A DNA stretch of 64,000 nt. Source: Sitta carolinensis. Taxonomy: Eukaryota; Chordata; Aves; Passeriformes; Sittidae. Below are positions 36,299-49,900 of this stretch, in pieces. The stretch is taken from the NCBI GenBank assembly GCA_032173965.1, contig JAVUNC010000006.1, forward strand, positions 16,961,528 to 17,025,527, read 5' to 3'. A program made the position numbers and the translations under genes. Under the pieces are notes generated by a model. The model saw nothing but the letters and a program-made list of their open reading frames with translations, ran no database searches and had not been told where the DNA came from. Position 1 is the first letter of the stretch. Each line of letters starts with the position of its first letter.

Positions 36299-36378
36299 AA
36301 TAATAAAATAGATATTATTATTATTATTTATTATTATTAAATATTTATTATTAAATATAATTATATTTAATAATAAAT
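36299..36378. repeat. AT-rich cluster with (ATT)n and a 36-bp perfect palindrome
   Basis: TAATAATA and TATTATTA words and an ATT-repeat lead into a palindrome with no spacer at 36343-36378. Its centre lies between 36360 and 36361. Each 18-base half is the exact reverse complement of the other (left half ATTTATTATTAAATATAA), and the symmetry breaks at the next base pair on each side (T at 36342, C at 36379). Confidence 0.93.
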
Positions 36379-39300
36379 CAATGAAATCTGGCATTCTTCT
36401 AATATTATCACTGGGGGTTTTTTAATACTTGCCTCTAAAATATTTATTTTTTGGGTAGGGTGGTAAATGTACGTGATGGATAGATAGCAAAAAATAGATT
36501 AAGAGCCAATAAACATCAATGGTTGAAGAAAGAAAATGTTCAATTATTATATTTGGTCCTGTATATATTTTTCAGGTCATGTTTACAATTGAACATGATT
36601 TTAAATATCTTTAAAATATTACATATATAATTTTTATATGTTGCTAGTTAGAATATATTTTAATGATGAAGTGAATACATAGATATGTAGTTTATACGTG
36701 ATTGAACATATTTACCTTTGGGATTAAAACAAATTTATTTTTCTTTTTAACAAATTTGTATTTCAAATCAGTTTAAAATAATTTCTGGAATTTTTAGGAT
36801 ACATTTCTTTTTTTTAAAATGCAACCATAGAATTATGGGTCTGATTTTGTATAAATCCAGTACTTTAAACTTATTCTTGCATTGCAAATATATTCAGTAT
36901 GACTACAGACATGGAATCACAAACTTATCACATATTAAAGTATTGGAATTTTTATTATTCCCTTACACATATATGAATATTGCTTTTTATCACAATGAAG
37001 TTTCAAGCAAGGTAGTTTTAGACCTTATCAGGTATAAGTTTTTATGAATAAGGATGGAAAAAGTTCCTAGATACTAAGAAGTTTTCTACATGATGGCTTT
37101 TACTGAATTAGAATCAGACTTTGTGATGGTGTTGATATGTTATGTTATACTATGGTCACAATTCTAAAATTATTCCTAAATTCAATTCAATTCAAAATTT
37201 ATCCAATTCACATTGGATAAAACCTTGCCCTAAAAACTGTCAAAGAGAGTACTGTAAATGATAGCATGATGGCTTTCATAAGTGAACAAAATAATAGAGT
37301 ATAAAATACTGTAAATAATTAATGTTTATACTATGCATGCCAATGTCTATCTTCCTTACCAGTTTTGACATTTTCATCTAACTTAATCTACAATTTTTGC
37401 AGTAGCATTTAATATAAAATTATGCTATCTGATAACTGAAATCCTAACTTTGAAAATTCTGATGGCTTATGTCATTGCAATAAGACATAAATGTTATCAT
37501 GAGCAGGCATCTCTGTACATATAATACATAAATGACTCTGCACTATCAGTATTATCAACATGGATATTAGTTGGACCTTCCTAGAAAAACACAGGTACAT
37601 ACTTCCTGTTTTAGGAAATACTTAAGGATGACAACTGGACAAAAGAGTGATGAGTTTCTACCTAACTTATATACCACTTTGGACATCTAGTAGATGTGAC
37701 TCAGCTGAATCAAGAGTTTCTATTCCTGTTGTCACCTGAAGAAAAAATTTCAAAGAGTATTAGATTGGTATTTTCCCTCCTCTAGTATTTTATCGTGTAA
37801 ACAAAACTCTCTGCTCTGTTTTGATTTCTGTCTCCAGACAACAGCAGTTATCAGTCATTCTAGACCCAGATGTTTATTGGGTGTAAATCAGCATAAGGTT
37901 TTATAGAAACACAGTGATGTAAACAACCTGAGGTTTATGCTGTCCTTGCGCTATGTCTCCGAGTCATACCAGAAATAAGAAACAGAAAACCACAGGGAAT
38001 CAAACACCATAGTGTGAAAGACAAAGACTGAAAAGCATTTGGCTGACTCACAAAGATTCAGTCTTTGTAAATTCTGGATATATAGACAGTGGCTAAAAAG
38101 GATTTGTTTTTCTTTAATTTACACGATGTATTTATTATCCTCAAGCCATTCATAAAGAGATGACTTAAAGACCCATGTGGGGCCTGAGAAGGAAAGATAC
38201 CAATGTCATTTTCACAGTATTTTTTTTTTAAAATTAAGATTTTCCATATACGGTATGTAAAACATTAACACTTTTTCAGCACACAAGACATGAACAGGGT
38301 CCTGAACCTGCTGTAACACTTGGAAAGCATTTTAGAAAAGCAGAAAATTTTAATTATTAAAAGGTTACACGGGTGGTTCTGCTCTGTTTGTCCATAACAC
38401 ACTCAATATGGCGTAATTGTCTCTGCATTCTAACACCCAGCAGCAGCAGCAGCAAACTGTGCTGCCACCACACTAAACCAGGGTGTTTTCCAGCAGTCAG
38501 CTAATTGGAAAATTGTAATAAAGTGTAAAGCATGTATTACAGCCCCATATGATTCCAGCTTATGCCAGCACTTCTTTTGCTTCTTCCTGATTTGTTGTAT
38601 TTCTCTTTCCATAGTCACTTGGATTCATAAACTGATCTCACACATACCAGCATTTTAGTCTGTTTAAACATCCTTTTATGTGAAATTAACACAGTATTTC
38701 ATGGCAATCACCTTTCTTTTTATGTGCTTTACTATTTAAGTAGTTTCCAGTGATTACAGAATGCCCAATCATAATGCTAAAGGGTTGAATCACATAGCCT
38801 ATAATTTATAGGAGCTACATTATCATGTGGAAAAAAATAATATTCCACACTGTTACTGTTATTATGACTGCCCTCACAATAGCTGTTTAGTTGCAGTTCT
38901 TTAACTCTTAAAGCTTAAAATTAAGCATCATCATTCCAGCATTCCCTGGTGAAGTAAGTGAGTATCCAAATGAAGAATTCTCAAGTCATAGCTAAAGAAG
39001 CAGTTATTCTTTCAGGATAAAATACAGTAACTGCTTTATAGTACTCAGCAGGAATCTGTATAGGCAAAATGCAGAATAACAGAGCAAAATAATGAGCCAG
39101 AGATGAAATTTATCCAGAATTGAATTTAATACCTTCCCCTGACAAAGAAAGATGAGGCTTTATCTCACCACAAATTACATACCTTTTTATGGTATGACTT
39201 CACTCTGACTCATGGGAAGGTGCTACTTACCACATTACTAAATTTACTTCCAGCTGTAACTAGTTGTTACACAGATTTCTAAACTCAAAGTGAAGTACTG

Positions 39301-41769
39301 CCTCAGCCATGGCCTTTCCAATTTATAGAAGCTGAAGAGACTACAGTATATGGCTATACTGCCACAGTAGCTTGTTGATTTTACTACTCAATAACTGAGT
39401 CAATTGTTTTCCACATTTTTCCATACTCTTTGTACTAATCCATCTTGCTTAGATTCAGTAAATACCCTGTTTCGTCCAGCCCTCTCCACACTACGCCAGA
39501 GATCTGTACTTTTTAAATTCAGGTGAAATATTTTCAACTGTTTATACATTATCTCCAAGAACAGCTCCTTCACATTTGTTCACATCCTTATCTAATTGCA
39601 CTGACCTTGAAAGCCTGGGCAGGTCGATCTGCTTAATCAAGAATTGGCAAATATTATAAACAACACAGACCCCAAATGTTCTAAATCTATCCCATTGACA
39701 TCTTATACACCTTCCTGTACTGAAGAGCACTGGAGCTTGAAAATAGCCCAGAAGAAATTGCACAACTGATAGGAAGCTGGTGTTACTACTATTCATTTTG
39801 GCATGTTGCATAGAACAACAATATTGATTTGTGCACCATGTTTATGAAAAAAAGGGTGCCTTTTACTGAGAATGTACTTGAAATTTTTGACAACAGAAGA
39901 AAAGACATTTCCTCATTCCTGCTGGGAATGCTCCACTGCAACTTTAAAGCAAATTGAACATTTTCATGTCATGAACATTTTGATATATTTTGCATTTTTA
40001 ATTACGAGGAGTTTTCACAATAATTTGCTAAGGCAAGCATTACCACCACTTCTGAAGAAATTAGCATAACAGACAACTTGTAAGGCACGTGGAAAGACAG
40101 TAAGACCAAATCTCATTCAAGGGGACATTTCATTCAGTTACTTTCCCTGGCCTAACAATCCTGATTTATTCTGGATCTACTAAAGTCTAATTTAGGTTTA
40201 ATGCAATAGTATACATAGTATTACCATACTGAGAAACCTATAGTACAGAGTAATAAAGAAATATGGAGTCCAATGTAACACTTGCTTTTAATATAGAGAC
40301 ATAAGCACCATACAACTCATGCTTTGTGCTTTTCCATGTACAGACTTTTGTTGGGGGGCAGTCTGAAGAGTCATAGTTTTCACTTAGTGCTAAATTAATG
40401 GAAGCTGAACAGGTTTATGCCAATTTTGAATTAAGTTCTCCATTTCTATTTTAAATTAGCATGCTTTTGTGCTATTCTATTAGTTGCAAAATCAATCAAA
40501 GAAGCTTTCCATTATTTTCCTTTTTCTTAAATCAGCGACAAACTCCATAAGGAAACAAAGACATGTTCAGTCTCTTTTGTTTTGCCTTTATTTCATAGGC
40601 TCTTCTTTGTTCATGGGAAACTTCTTTTGGATTTTTTTTTACGGAAAATGGATATGGTTTTGCACTGAGGAGCAATGAACTCTGCTGCCTTACAGGCAGT
40701 CAATAATTGCTTTTTACAAAAAGGAAGAATAATACCTCCCATCACTCTTTACAGATAATCTTAAAAATAATAGCTATGTTTTCCATCAGTTGTTTTTATT
40801 ATGGTAAATTATCACACATAGCCAGAAAATCTCATTCAATTTGTAGAAAGAATTGTTCAACATAGACATTTCACAGTATCCTTTATATGATGAATGTCAA
40901 AACCAGTACCTGAGTGGGTAGGTTGGACTAAAACACAAGCAGTCACCTAAAACCACAGCCTTAGATTCTGACTGATCAGCACCTGGGATTTAACCTTACC
41001 CCTCTCTATTTTCCTAACAGTACATGAGCAAAAACACGCCAGTTTTGGTCAAGTCAAATTCTCACCTATGAATCTACAGTTTGGAGTTTCTTCTGCTTAT
41101 GGCCCTGAGTGGTTTAACCCAATCCCTTACAGTATGAAGGTGGCACTGCTGTTTTCTTCTTAAACTTGATGATTGGTACCTGCAGTAACAACTTACTGAC
41201 TAGGTGACACACTTTATCAAAACTTAATCTCCATTCACTTTCCATTGCCTGAAATTATCCAGAGATCTCCCAGCTTAGAGGGCTCAGTTGCTTTACAGAA
41301 ATATAACAGTAGCTGTTGTCTCAGTTTAAAAGACTGATGAGGTCTCAAAACAAAGACTATGTCAGACTTCTCATAGATTTCTCCTAATCTTTATACTAGA
41401 AAATCCCATGTATCTTGCCCATTGTTTCAAAAACAGCAGATCTTGCAGATGTGCCTTAACAGCACCAAGTCTTTATAAAGAAGAGTGAAAAGAAACTTTT
41501 CTGACCAAAACATAAGATCAACTTTCTCAGGAATTTTAAGGGACCCCCTGTCATCAAGACTACCCGTATGTGCACACTTAACTAGGGAAAACTCTCTGAA
41601 TATTGTGGATACTTTGAAACGCAGTTCTGAAATACCTCATTCCCCTCCACTACCAGGATCCCAGGAACCTTAGAGTAATTTCTAGATTTTTACCATGGAG
41701 ACTAAACCTCTAAAAGCTATGAACCATTTAGCATCGTGACCACTGCAATCACCTGTGTCATTTAGTCCA
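36379..41769. other. AT-rich non-coding stretch, no gene recognised
   Basis: No exon, RNA gene or transposon recognised. It contains a 10-bp-arm inverted repeat (37198-37221) and a short (CAG)5 at 38438-38452. Confidence 0.6.
37198..37221. repeat. Inverted repeat of CCAAT words, 10-bp arms
   Basis: TTTATCCAAT (37198-37207) and ATTGGATAAA (37212-37221) are exact reverse complements around TCAC, placing CCAAT and ATTGG face to face. An AATTC-type short tandem repeat lies just upstream (about 37178-37193). Confidence 0.88.
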
Positions 41770-41820
41770 CGGGGTTCGCCACTCCAAGGGACCGTGTATT
41801 CGTGAGCACCATCTAGTGGG
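41770..41820 (-). promoter_or_regulatory. CpG-retaining spot with a CTCF-like motif (tentative)
   Basis: Four CpGs fall within 33 bp (41770, 41777, 41793 and 41801), unusual in this CpG-poor neighbourhood. On the minus strand 41807-41820 reads CCCACTAGATGGTG, close to the CTCF core CCASYAGRKGGCR with one mismatch (T where C is expected). One near-match in 64 kb can be chance. Confidence 0.2.
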
Positions 41821-44800
41821 ATTATCATGGTTTACAGATGCACAGATGTAAAACTCTGATGTCACAGCTCTTTGCTACACTAAAAAGGATTTAAAACACA
41901 AGCCCATACTTTGGCTAAACTTTTTATTGCTCTTAGAGAGCCTTGGGCTTTCTTTTCCTCCTGAGACTGCAAGGGAGTAAAGAACTCTGAGCTATTATGA
42001 TAGTTTGCTGGTCTGCTTCCAGGATACCTGTTTAACTAAGAAACCTTTTGCCTATTTTTTAAGGAAAAATTAAAAATGGCTTTCAGGTTTCTCAAAGCAC
42101 AAAAAGAAAAATACAAAAATAAGAGACAGTATAATGGGAAACGTTGTGCCTGGAAGTGGAATCAAAAAGAAAGAAAACTGCTTCCTGAGAAATCATCACT
42201 TGAAATCCATAAACTGAGTTTACAATAGAAATAAAAATCTTCCAAACACATAATAAACCCAGCATTTTAAACTGATCTAAAACTTAATTTATACACTTTT
42301 TCAGCCATGGTTCCACTTCCAGATACTTTTCCACAGAAAAATATAAGTCAATATGTTAACAAATTCTTGTTTACAGAAACAATGATGTGGGATACAGCAT
42401 CTGTTTACTTTATGATTGCTCTCAGTGGCATGTTTTTATGCACAATTCTTTCCATTGTATTTGAGCCATGATTCCTTGCAATGGGACAGCCTGGTTTTAG
42501 CAACTCAAAATGGCTTAGAATTGAGGGGAAAAAATTATTATGTGGGAAATAGTTGTAACTGACATGACAAGTAAGGGAAATAAAATTCCTTTCCATATTT
42601 TTTTTTTTTCCATAGGTAAATTTTGAACAGAATATATATAGTAGTTTATGTTTGGGCAAAGCTTAGACTTTTCATAAATAAGGTAAATCTTGTTCCTCTA
42701 TTTACTCTTAAGTACTTGTGGTATCCAAGACAACAAGTTTACTGTATGTTCTAACAGGAAATCAATTAAAATATCCTTTTTTTCTGAGAAAAATGCAGAA
42801 ATAACACATTTTAAACTCAACTGCATAGTACATTTAATGTTTACTGCAGGATTTTTCTAAAATTATCTCTAAGAGAAACAGCAAATAAAACCTCCAAAAC
42901 CTCTCGCTTTTTGTCTTTATTTAGTCTTTCTTTTGGAAGAGAATATGGCTAAGAGTTTATCAGAATTTGCCATCATGGTAACGTACTGGTAGATGATGCA
43001 TGGTAAATGATGAATGATAACAACATTAAAATTACAATTTTAGTTCTCTTATAGTATATCCAGATAAAGTAATTTGCCTGTATTAATGAATGGAAGACCT
43101 TTCATGACCCTCAAGTATATATTTATTTCTTTTCTTTACCAAGCAGAAAAGGGTAATTCATAATTTTTCTCTGAAATATCATATAATACTCCCTTGTAAG
43201 AGAAACCATCTCTACAGAAAGGGGACACCATGCACTACATTTTAGAGTAAAGACCAAAAGTTAAAAGAAAAATATATTTTCTGCTGCAACATTCTTCTTT
43301 ATTGGAGAATTATTTCCTTAGAAGAACCTGAAAATATAAGGAGAAAATAAGAGAAGAGAGCTGTTCTCTAGCAATCAATAGTAAAATTACAACCACTGTG
43401 TCAAGTTTCATTATTTCCCTGCATTTTTTTCTGGGGGAATAGCATAAGCTCTTTGAAATTTTCCTGTGTCAAGACTATAGGTGTTTGGAGGGGCAGATGT
43501 ACTGGCCATAAATGTCAGGATTTTGATTATTTTTGCATATATCTTCATGATGATTACATGTGCAAAGAAATATCTTGCCCAATTGATGTATTCTATCACT
43601 GATAATTTATTTCCAACCACAAAGATTTTTTTAGTTGTACTTATTTAATATTTGGAGGTGTTTTTTGATAAAGCAAACTAAACTTGAAATGTCAATGACA
43701 TTTTTCTGCCTTTGAACTTGTTAAAAATAAAGAGGACATGAGTTTTAGTTCAGCACTCTTATCCTTATGAAGAATTGGTTGCATTTGACAAACTTTGGCT
43801 TTTTTGGGGTTTATTACATATCTAAGAATATACATGTTCTGTTTGCGTTGTTTGCTGTTTGCTGGAAAACTCAAAGGTTCACATTATCCAACAAAGCCTT
43901 TCATTTTGGCATATCCCAGTTTCAAGAGATCAGACACAAAGCCCTAAGGTGCCTGAGAAGTCAGCAGCACCTTCAGAACTCACAATCCTGAGCAGTTAGT
44001 CTTAGCTAGTGGTCTCGCTCTGCTGCTTCAATTTTATCATCACTGGTCTTGTTAAGTTCTATGCTACTTGACAAAAAGATTCAGCCTATGTGAAAGACAG
44101 AATGGTCTATTTTTTGTCATGAAATAAGAACTAAGGAGTGTCCCTTTAAACACTTGGGCAACTCATTTAAAATTAAAGAAAAAAAAAATATGTTTAATCC
44201 ATGAATCTTACTGCTTATCATGGAAATCAAAAATATGCATAAGAAATCTTTTGTAAAATCTTCAGGAAGTTGTCAAGAAATGGTAGATATTGTGCCTGAG
44301 AAGATTAAGAGACTGTGTTTCTTTATAACATCCTGGAAAAGGTCACATATTTTAAGCAGGGGGAAAAAAGCCTTTTTATTTTCCTAATATTGATTCAAAC
44401 AAAAACTGTTGTTAGTGGAAGAAACACTTGGCCATTTGTCTGGTATATGATCTATATAGAAGCTTTGTTCTCCCCTGTAAATGGTTTTGATGTTTCAATA
44501 CTGTGACATCAGAGCAGCAGTGATCTGAGTAATTTCTATTGTATAGCAATGGCATCTGTCATTATTCACATCTGCTTTGGAAAGGAGATTATTTCAGTCA
44601 GTCATTTTAGTAATTTTAATCCACATAATAAATATTAAAAGTAATCATTAAAAAGCTTATTTAGTTGAGATTGATCCTTTATTAATATTCTCACAACTCA
44701 ATCCATCCCCAGTGCTAGATAAATTAATCATTCCTTCCTAGTTTTAATGTATCAGAATAATCTCCTTCAAGAGTTCCTGACTATACAGCTTCAGGGTAGT

Positions 44801-44894
44801 TAGCTTTACCCAGATTCCTTTTTACTTTATTTCAACTTATGGAAAGCAAAAGGACTGAAATTCAACATATTTCTTTTGGAACAGTTGTTACTGA

Positions 44895-44920
44895 TTTTTT
44901 TTTTTTTTTTTTTTTTTTTT
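44895..44920. repeat. (T)26 homopolymer
   Basis: Twenty-six uninterrupted thymines flanked by CTGA and ATGCC. No retroposon body was recognised on the minus strand beyond it. Confidence 0.93.
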
Positions 44921-45906
44921 ATGCCACTGATATTATCATTCCTTTGTGTGCTGAAAGATGATGTGATTTTGAAGCCTGGAGTACTCCAATTAACTAACAC
45001 AAAGAAATGGTGGCATCTTCAGTAAAGACCCATGTGCAGACTTTGATGGAAAAGGTCCTGGATTCCTGATTATTTCCTACAGAAAATGTTAATTTGTATT
45101 TAAAGAGTATATTAATCCCACGAAATTTGTTATTAGAGAATTTTTTTTCCAAAGCTATGTCCTAAGAGTGAAATTATTTTTAAACTAAAGATTGTGGGTG
45201 TTTGGAGTTTTATTTTTGCTTTGCTTCGTTTTGGGGTTTTGTTGTTTTGGGTTTTTTAGGATGCAGGCTGGTTAAAATTAAACTCTCTCCCATGTTAAAT
45301 AGTTATTTCCAGCAACATCAAATGAGCCCCACTACATAGCAGATTTCAGGTGCTTCAAGTTCCCTGCCACAGAAGAGGCAGAAGCCTAAACTCTGTGTTC
45401 TGTATCTTGAACAAGAACTCGTAGCAGGTCCAATAGAGTAACCTGAAAGTTAAAAAGTCTGTCTTCTTGAAGAAGACGAAAAAACAATAGCACATTCAGG
45501 CAATCACAATTCCAAGAAACATATTTTCTGAGCAGAAATACTCGTTTCAATGATAGCTAAACAGTGGTTTTTATCCTGTGTTGCTTGTAGGAATTGTCAC
45601 TTGGTTTTGTTGTAGAATGAGTCCAGATTTTGACATCTCAATGTTTTTGAGTTATACAATTCTCAAGTTCAGGCCAATTCTATTAGCAGTTCTAAAGTTA
45701 CTAACCTCAGCATGTTCAGAAAGTGGAAGAGTAGGAGAGAAAAAAGTCGCTTCAGGAAAAGCTAGGAAAAGCTGACATGCAGTGCAGGAAAAAAATAAGC
45801 ATGAAAAAGATGTTTTGCTTAAGTGTCTATTTTCAGGGAAAAACAACTCAGAAAGGGTCCAGAAAGTTAGAATAGTTTTATGCAATATGGACAACTCCTG
45901 TATGTA

Positions 45907-45953
45907 ATTAGTATTACCATTAGTATTCTCTGATTAGCATTAGTATTCTCTGA
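45907..45953. repeat. Short tandem repeat, 20-bp unit, about 2.3 copies
   Basis: CATTAGTATTCTCTGATTAG (45918-45937) is followed by CATTAGTATTCTCTGA (45938-45953). The preceding AATTAGTATTA at 45907 looks like a partial third copy. Confidence 0.85.
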
Positions 45954-46943
45954 GGAATATGTCACACTATAGACTCTGAATACATAATATTTGAGTCCTT
46001 CTGATCACTGATTCTCTCCTGAAGATGGAAAGTCTTGTAGAATTGATGAGTGGTATCACAAGGACTATCCATTTTGAGTACCAATATGACACTAGAAATA
46101 TTAATTTCTGATTCCTGCAATGTAAGTATAGATACAGACCTACATGTTGACCCATATTCATTGATAGGAATATTCCTTTCTTACCATAAGTGCTACCACT
46201 GGCTTTAGTAAGACTCATGTCAGTAGCCTAATTCAATGCATTAAAGCTTAGAAATCTAAAATATCTATAGACATGAAAAATTAACCAATAAAACACCTCT
46301 GTCTGCCGCGTCTTTTATAACATCTACAAATTCTGAGCTTATTAAATTTAAATGAGCCTAAAGCTTTTAGCTGCACTGTTCATTGTTTTTTTCTGTGTGC
46401 TTTTGTGTCACAGCAGGAGTGTTGCATGCCTTTGCAATATTAATATTTCTAAACATCTGGCATCTCCTATATGACTTCACAGATTAGCTATAGAGGAAGC
46501 CAAATTAAAAAATAAAGTGATACTGTAGTTTAAAACAAGTTTCCACAAATAAATCTCTACTAGCAGCATTCTCTGAAATGTAGCAGTTACAATAATGTGC
46601 CTTTTTATATTGGAGGTGTTTTAAAAAAGTGAATTAAATTAATTGAAGAGACAAATTCCAGCAGTGTGAAATGATCCAGGAGAGAACATATAACCCTGTA
46701 TAATCTTTCTTTTCACTCTCACAAGATAACCATGCTTATAAATTTTCAGCCAGACTTGAAGGAGTGATTTTCAAATTAAACTCACAGAGACACATATACA
46801 TGCATGCATTCAGCTCTGCCTTTGGAGATTTACACAGAAAAATTATATTGAACAGCACACCGTAACCATGTCACCTTGTAGTTATTGGAAGTTATAAACT
46901 CATAAAACAAAATGGAGGTAGTTCTTATTACCTACCAAAAGAA

Positions 46944-46944
<1 letters not shown>

Positions 46945-46984
<40 letters not shown>
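46945..46984. repeat. (A)40 homopolymer
   Basis: Forty uninterrupted adenines, the longest homopolymer in the window. Its true length is uncertain in any assembly. Confidence 0.93.
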
Positions 46985-46986
<2 letters not shown>

Positions 46987-49900
46987 AGAAAAGCCTGTTT
47001 CAGAAACTGTTTTGTACTTAATATTTAAATTACATATTTATTATAAGATTCAAAATGGACCATTTTATTGTGCTGTGAATATTTGATTCCAGCACAGGAA
47101 ACCTATGCATGCTAAAGTAATTATAAATGTCCCAAGTAAATGTTTATCTCCATTCTGTATTTTAATTAGTTTAGTGCTTTGTTTTTTCTACTTTTCATGA
47201 AAACTGTTCAATGGCACATTGATTGAAAACATTATTCAATCCCCAGAGTCCATTGCTTTCAGGATGATTATATTCAGAAACCAGCTTATATCACCCTATT
47301 GGATTACGACTTGTTTAATTTCTTAAGAAAGTAAGTAGTTTTTGAAATAGTATGGAAATTAAGGGCTTTGGTATTAATGTTTATAAATGTAGTCATTTTC
47401 ATATTCACTGTAATCAAGGCAAAACTGGTAAGATAGAAGCATATCTTGGGTTTTGCACATAAAACAATAATTATTCTTGATACTGTATATTTATGGGTTT
47501 GACTTTCAGTAATTTCTTTTGTTTTGTTCTATGTATTTTTATTTTTACAAGCAGTCTTTGCGTTTGACCTAGTCTTCTTCAGGTGAAATAGGTAAACCTC
47601 AGCTGCATCTCTGCTGCCTCCTTTCATCACCTCTTTATGTAGATGCAGACAGTTGGAAAATTCATCTTTCCTTTCAGAGGTGATTTCCAAAGTATAAAAG
47701 GTCTGGAAGAAGAATGGTCTTAAATGACAGGACAATGTGAAACAGTCCACCACAAGTGAACAAGACCAGATTAATCACAGCTCAGAAATCCTAGCCTACT
47801 AGAGGATCTCCCCTATAGTCAGCTTTGGAAGAGTTTTAAAATCCACCAACTAGTAGAACGTCTTTTTTCAAGGAGGAGAAAAGCAATATTACCTAATGAG
47901 TCCATAAGAGCTGCATTTTATCTCCATCTCATATCTGCACAGGGGAAGTGAGGTGTAGGGATGATGCATTGATCAAATCATTTTAATTCCATATTTTTCA
48001 TTAATATATTGAATTTCAAATTATTTAGTTCAAGTAGAGACATTATAAATTTATGACTTTTATCAATCAAGTAGAATTATGGACATATCCCATGCAGTTA
48101 AGCAACAGTTTTGCAGTTAAAACAGAGTCAATAGATCCAATTTCACACAAATGCAAGTGAGAAAAACAGCAATCTTTTCCAAATTAGAGCATTTATTTTT
48201 CATAAATGAAATTGAATTTGATGAGGTTTTACAAGTAAATTAGTGGCTAATTTATCATAGTAATGATAAAATTTGTCTCCTTGCAGAAGTTCATGGGGGT
48301 TTTTTTTTATGGTTGGAATTTTTCATTTTTGAACCAGACAGCAATATTACAGTGGTTTTGGATAGAATAATATAAATAGACATATACATTTGGATATGCA
48401 TTTACCCAAATATATGTATCAAACAAAGGAGAAGATAACCAGGAACTCACTGTTTCTTTGAACACAAAAGATAGGAGTTTTAGTCCAAAAGTAGGAGAAT
48501 TAAAACAGAATGTGATACTTCTTTTATAAGCTGCAACTATCACATGGAACTCATTGCTACAGGACATTTTACCTGCTATAGGCAGTACAAGTCCTCACAA
48601 AGCATGAGAACAAATTCATGAAAGAATTTTCTCTAAAATATCCACCAAATAACCACCTATCAAATAGGTCTAGCAAGAGCCGTGCAAATATTACATCTGG
48701 TATAAAAAGTCCTATACATGTATATATATATAAGCTGGAGGTGAAGGTTCAGTCTGTTCTTGCCCTGTATGCACAGGCTCCATAGTGACTTCTGCTAGAG
48801 CTGGAGAACTGGAATAAGATGAACACTTTGGTGTAGCCCAAGTAAACTAGTACAATTTTCTTAACACAGATTTAATTATTGTAATGTTACTGAAATAGCA
48901 ACCTTCTTTTTAAGAGTGGATAAGGAAGAAATTTGACTAAATAATCAGATAAAAAAATTATAAAAACATTTGCTTTTATATACTTTATAATAAAAATTTC
49001 CTTTTAAATTAGGCTGAAGATTAGCATTTTCATCAGGCAATTCCACATTGAAAGGTCTGTTACATATGATTTCCATATTTCCTTATTTTAGTGAGGTTGA
49101 AATAAACACTTTCTTCTGTGCAATGTTTCCTTCTTCAGACTTTTTTTTCCTTTCATTGCACTCAATAAGACTAAACTGCAGATTAACTTTCTCTAATGTA
49201 ATCATTGTCAGTTCCTCTCAATTGTTGTCAGCTGTAGAAAGTATAGAAAAAAAATGTTTTGTCCTTCTTACACCTTTTGAGGAGATGGGGAAGCTGGCTA
49301 CATTTTGAAAGAGATGTCTCCTTTCTAGTTGTTTAATTCATAAATCCTTTCAGAACGAAGTCACCAGGAAAACAAAAAAAAATGCAAGAAAGAAAAAAGT
49401 GGAAGGGTATTCCAAAAAGTAAATTCTTAAAGGGTGAGAAATGGTTACAACTTTTTTTAAATCCTAAATTGTCAAAGTTAAAACAGTTACATTACAACAG
49501 AGTCATGCAGCAGAATGGGGCTCTTCCCGGAGGCCAGCCTACATCCTGCCAACCCAACATCTGTAAATCCAACAGTTCACATCCTTTGCCACATTTTTTT
49601 GGATATTCTTGAGACTTTTTAATATCAGATGTTTTTGAGTTGTGTGCATTATTTACCAGGTGTACCTATATTACCTAAAGAAAAAAAATAAATAAAAAGC
49701 TACCATGGTGGAGCCTGGATGGGCTCATGACTTGTAAGCATCTGTGCTGATTTCAAGCAATTGCAATCAAAAGCATTCATAGAGGTTGTCAGATAATTTG
49801 AAAATAAACACTTAAGAAACTTAAATACAGAAATGTGCTATTAATGATTTCGATAGAAGTTCACGGTTCCGATTCATGAGCATTATTTCCAAATATACAG

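Noticed and set aside
38438..38452. (CAG)5 triplet run
   Set aside because: Five units are within ordinary background and no coding frame or transcript context was seen.
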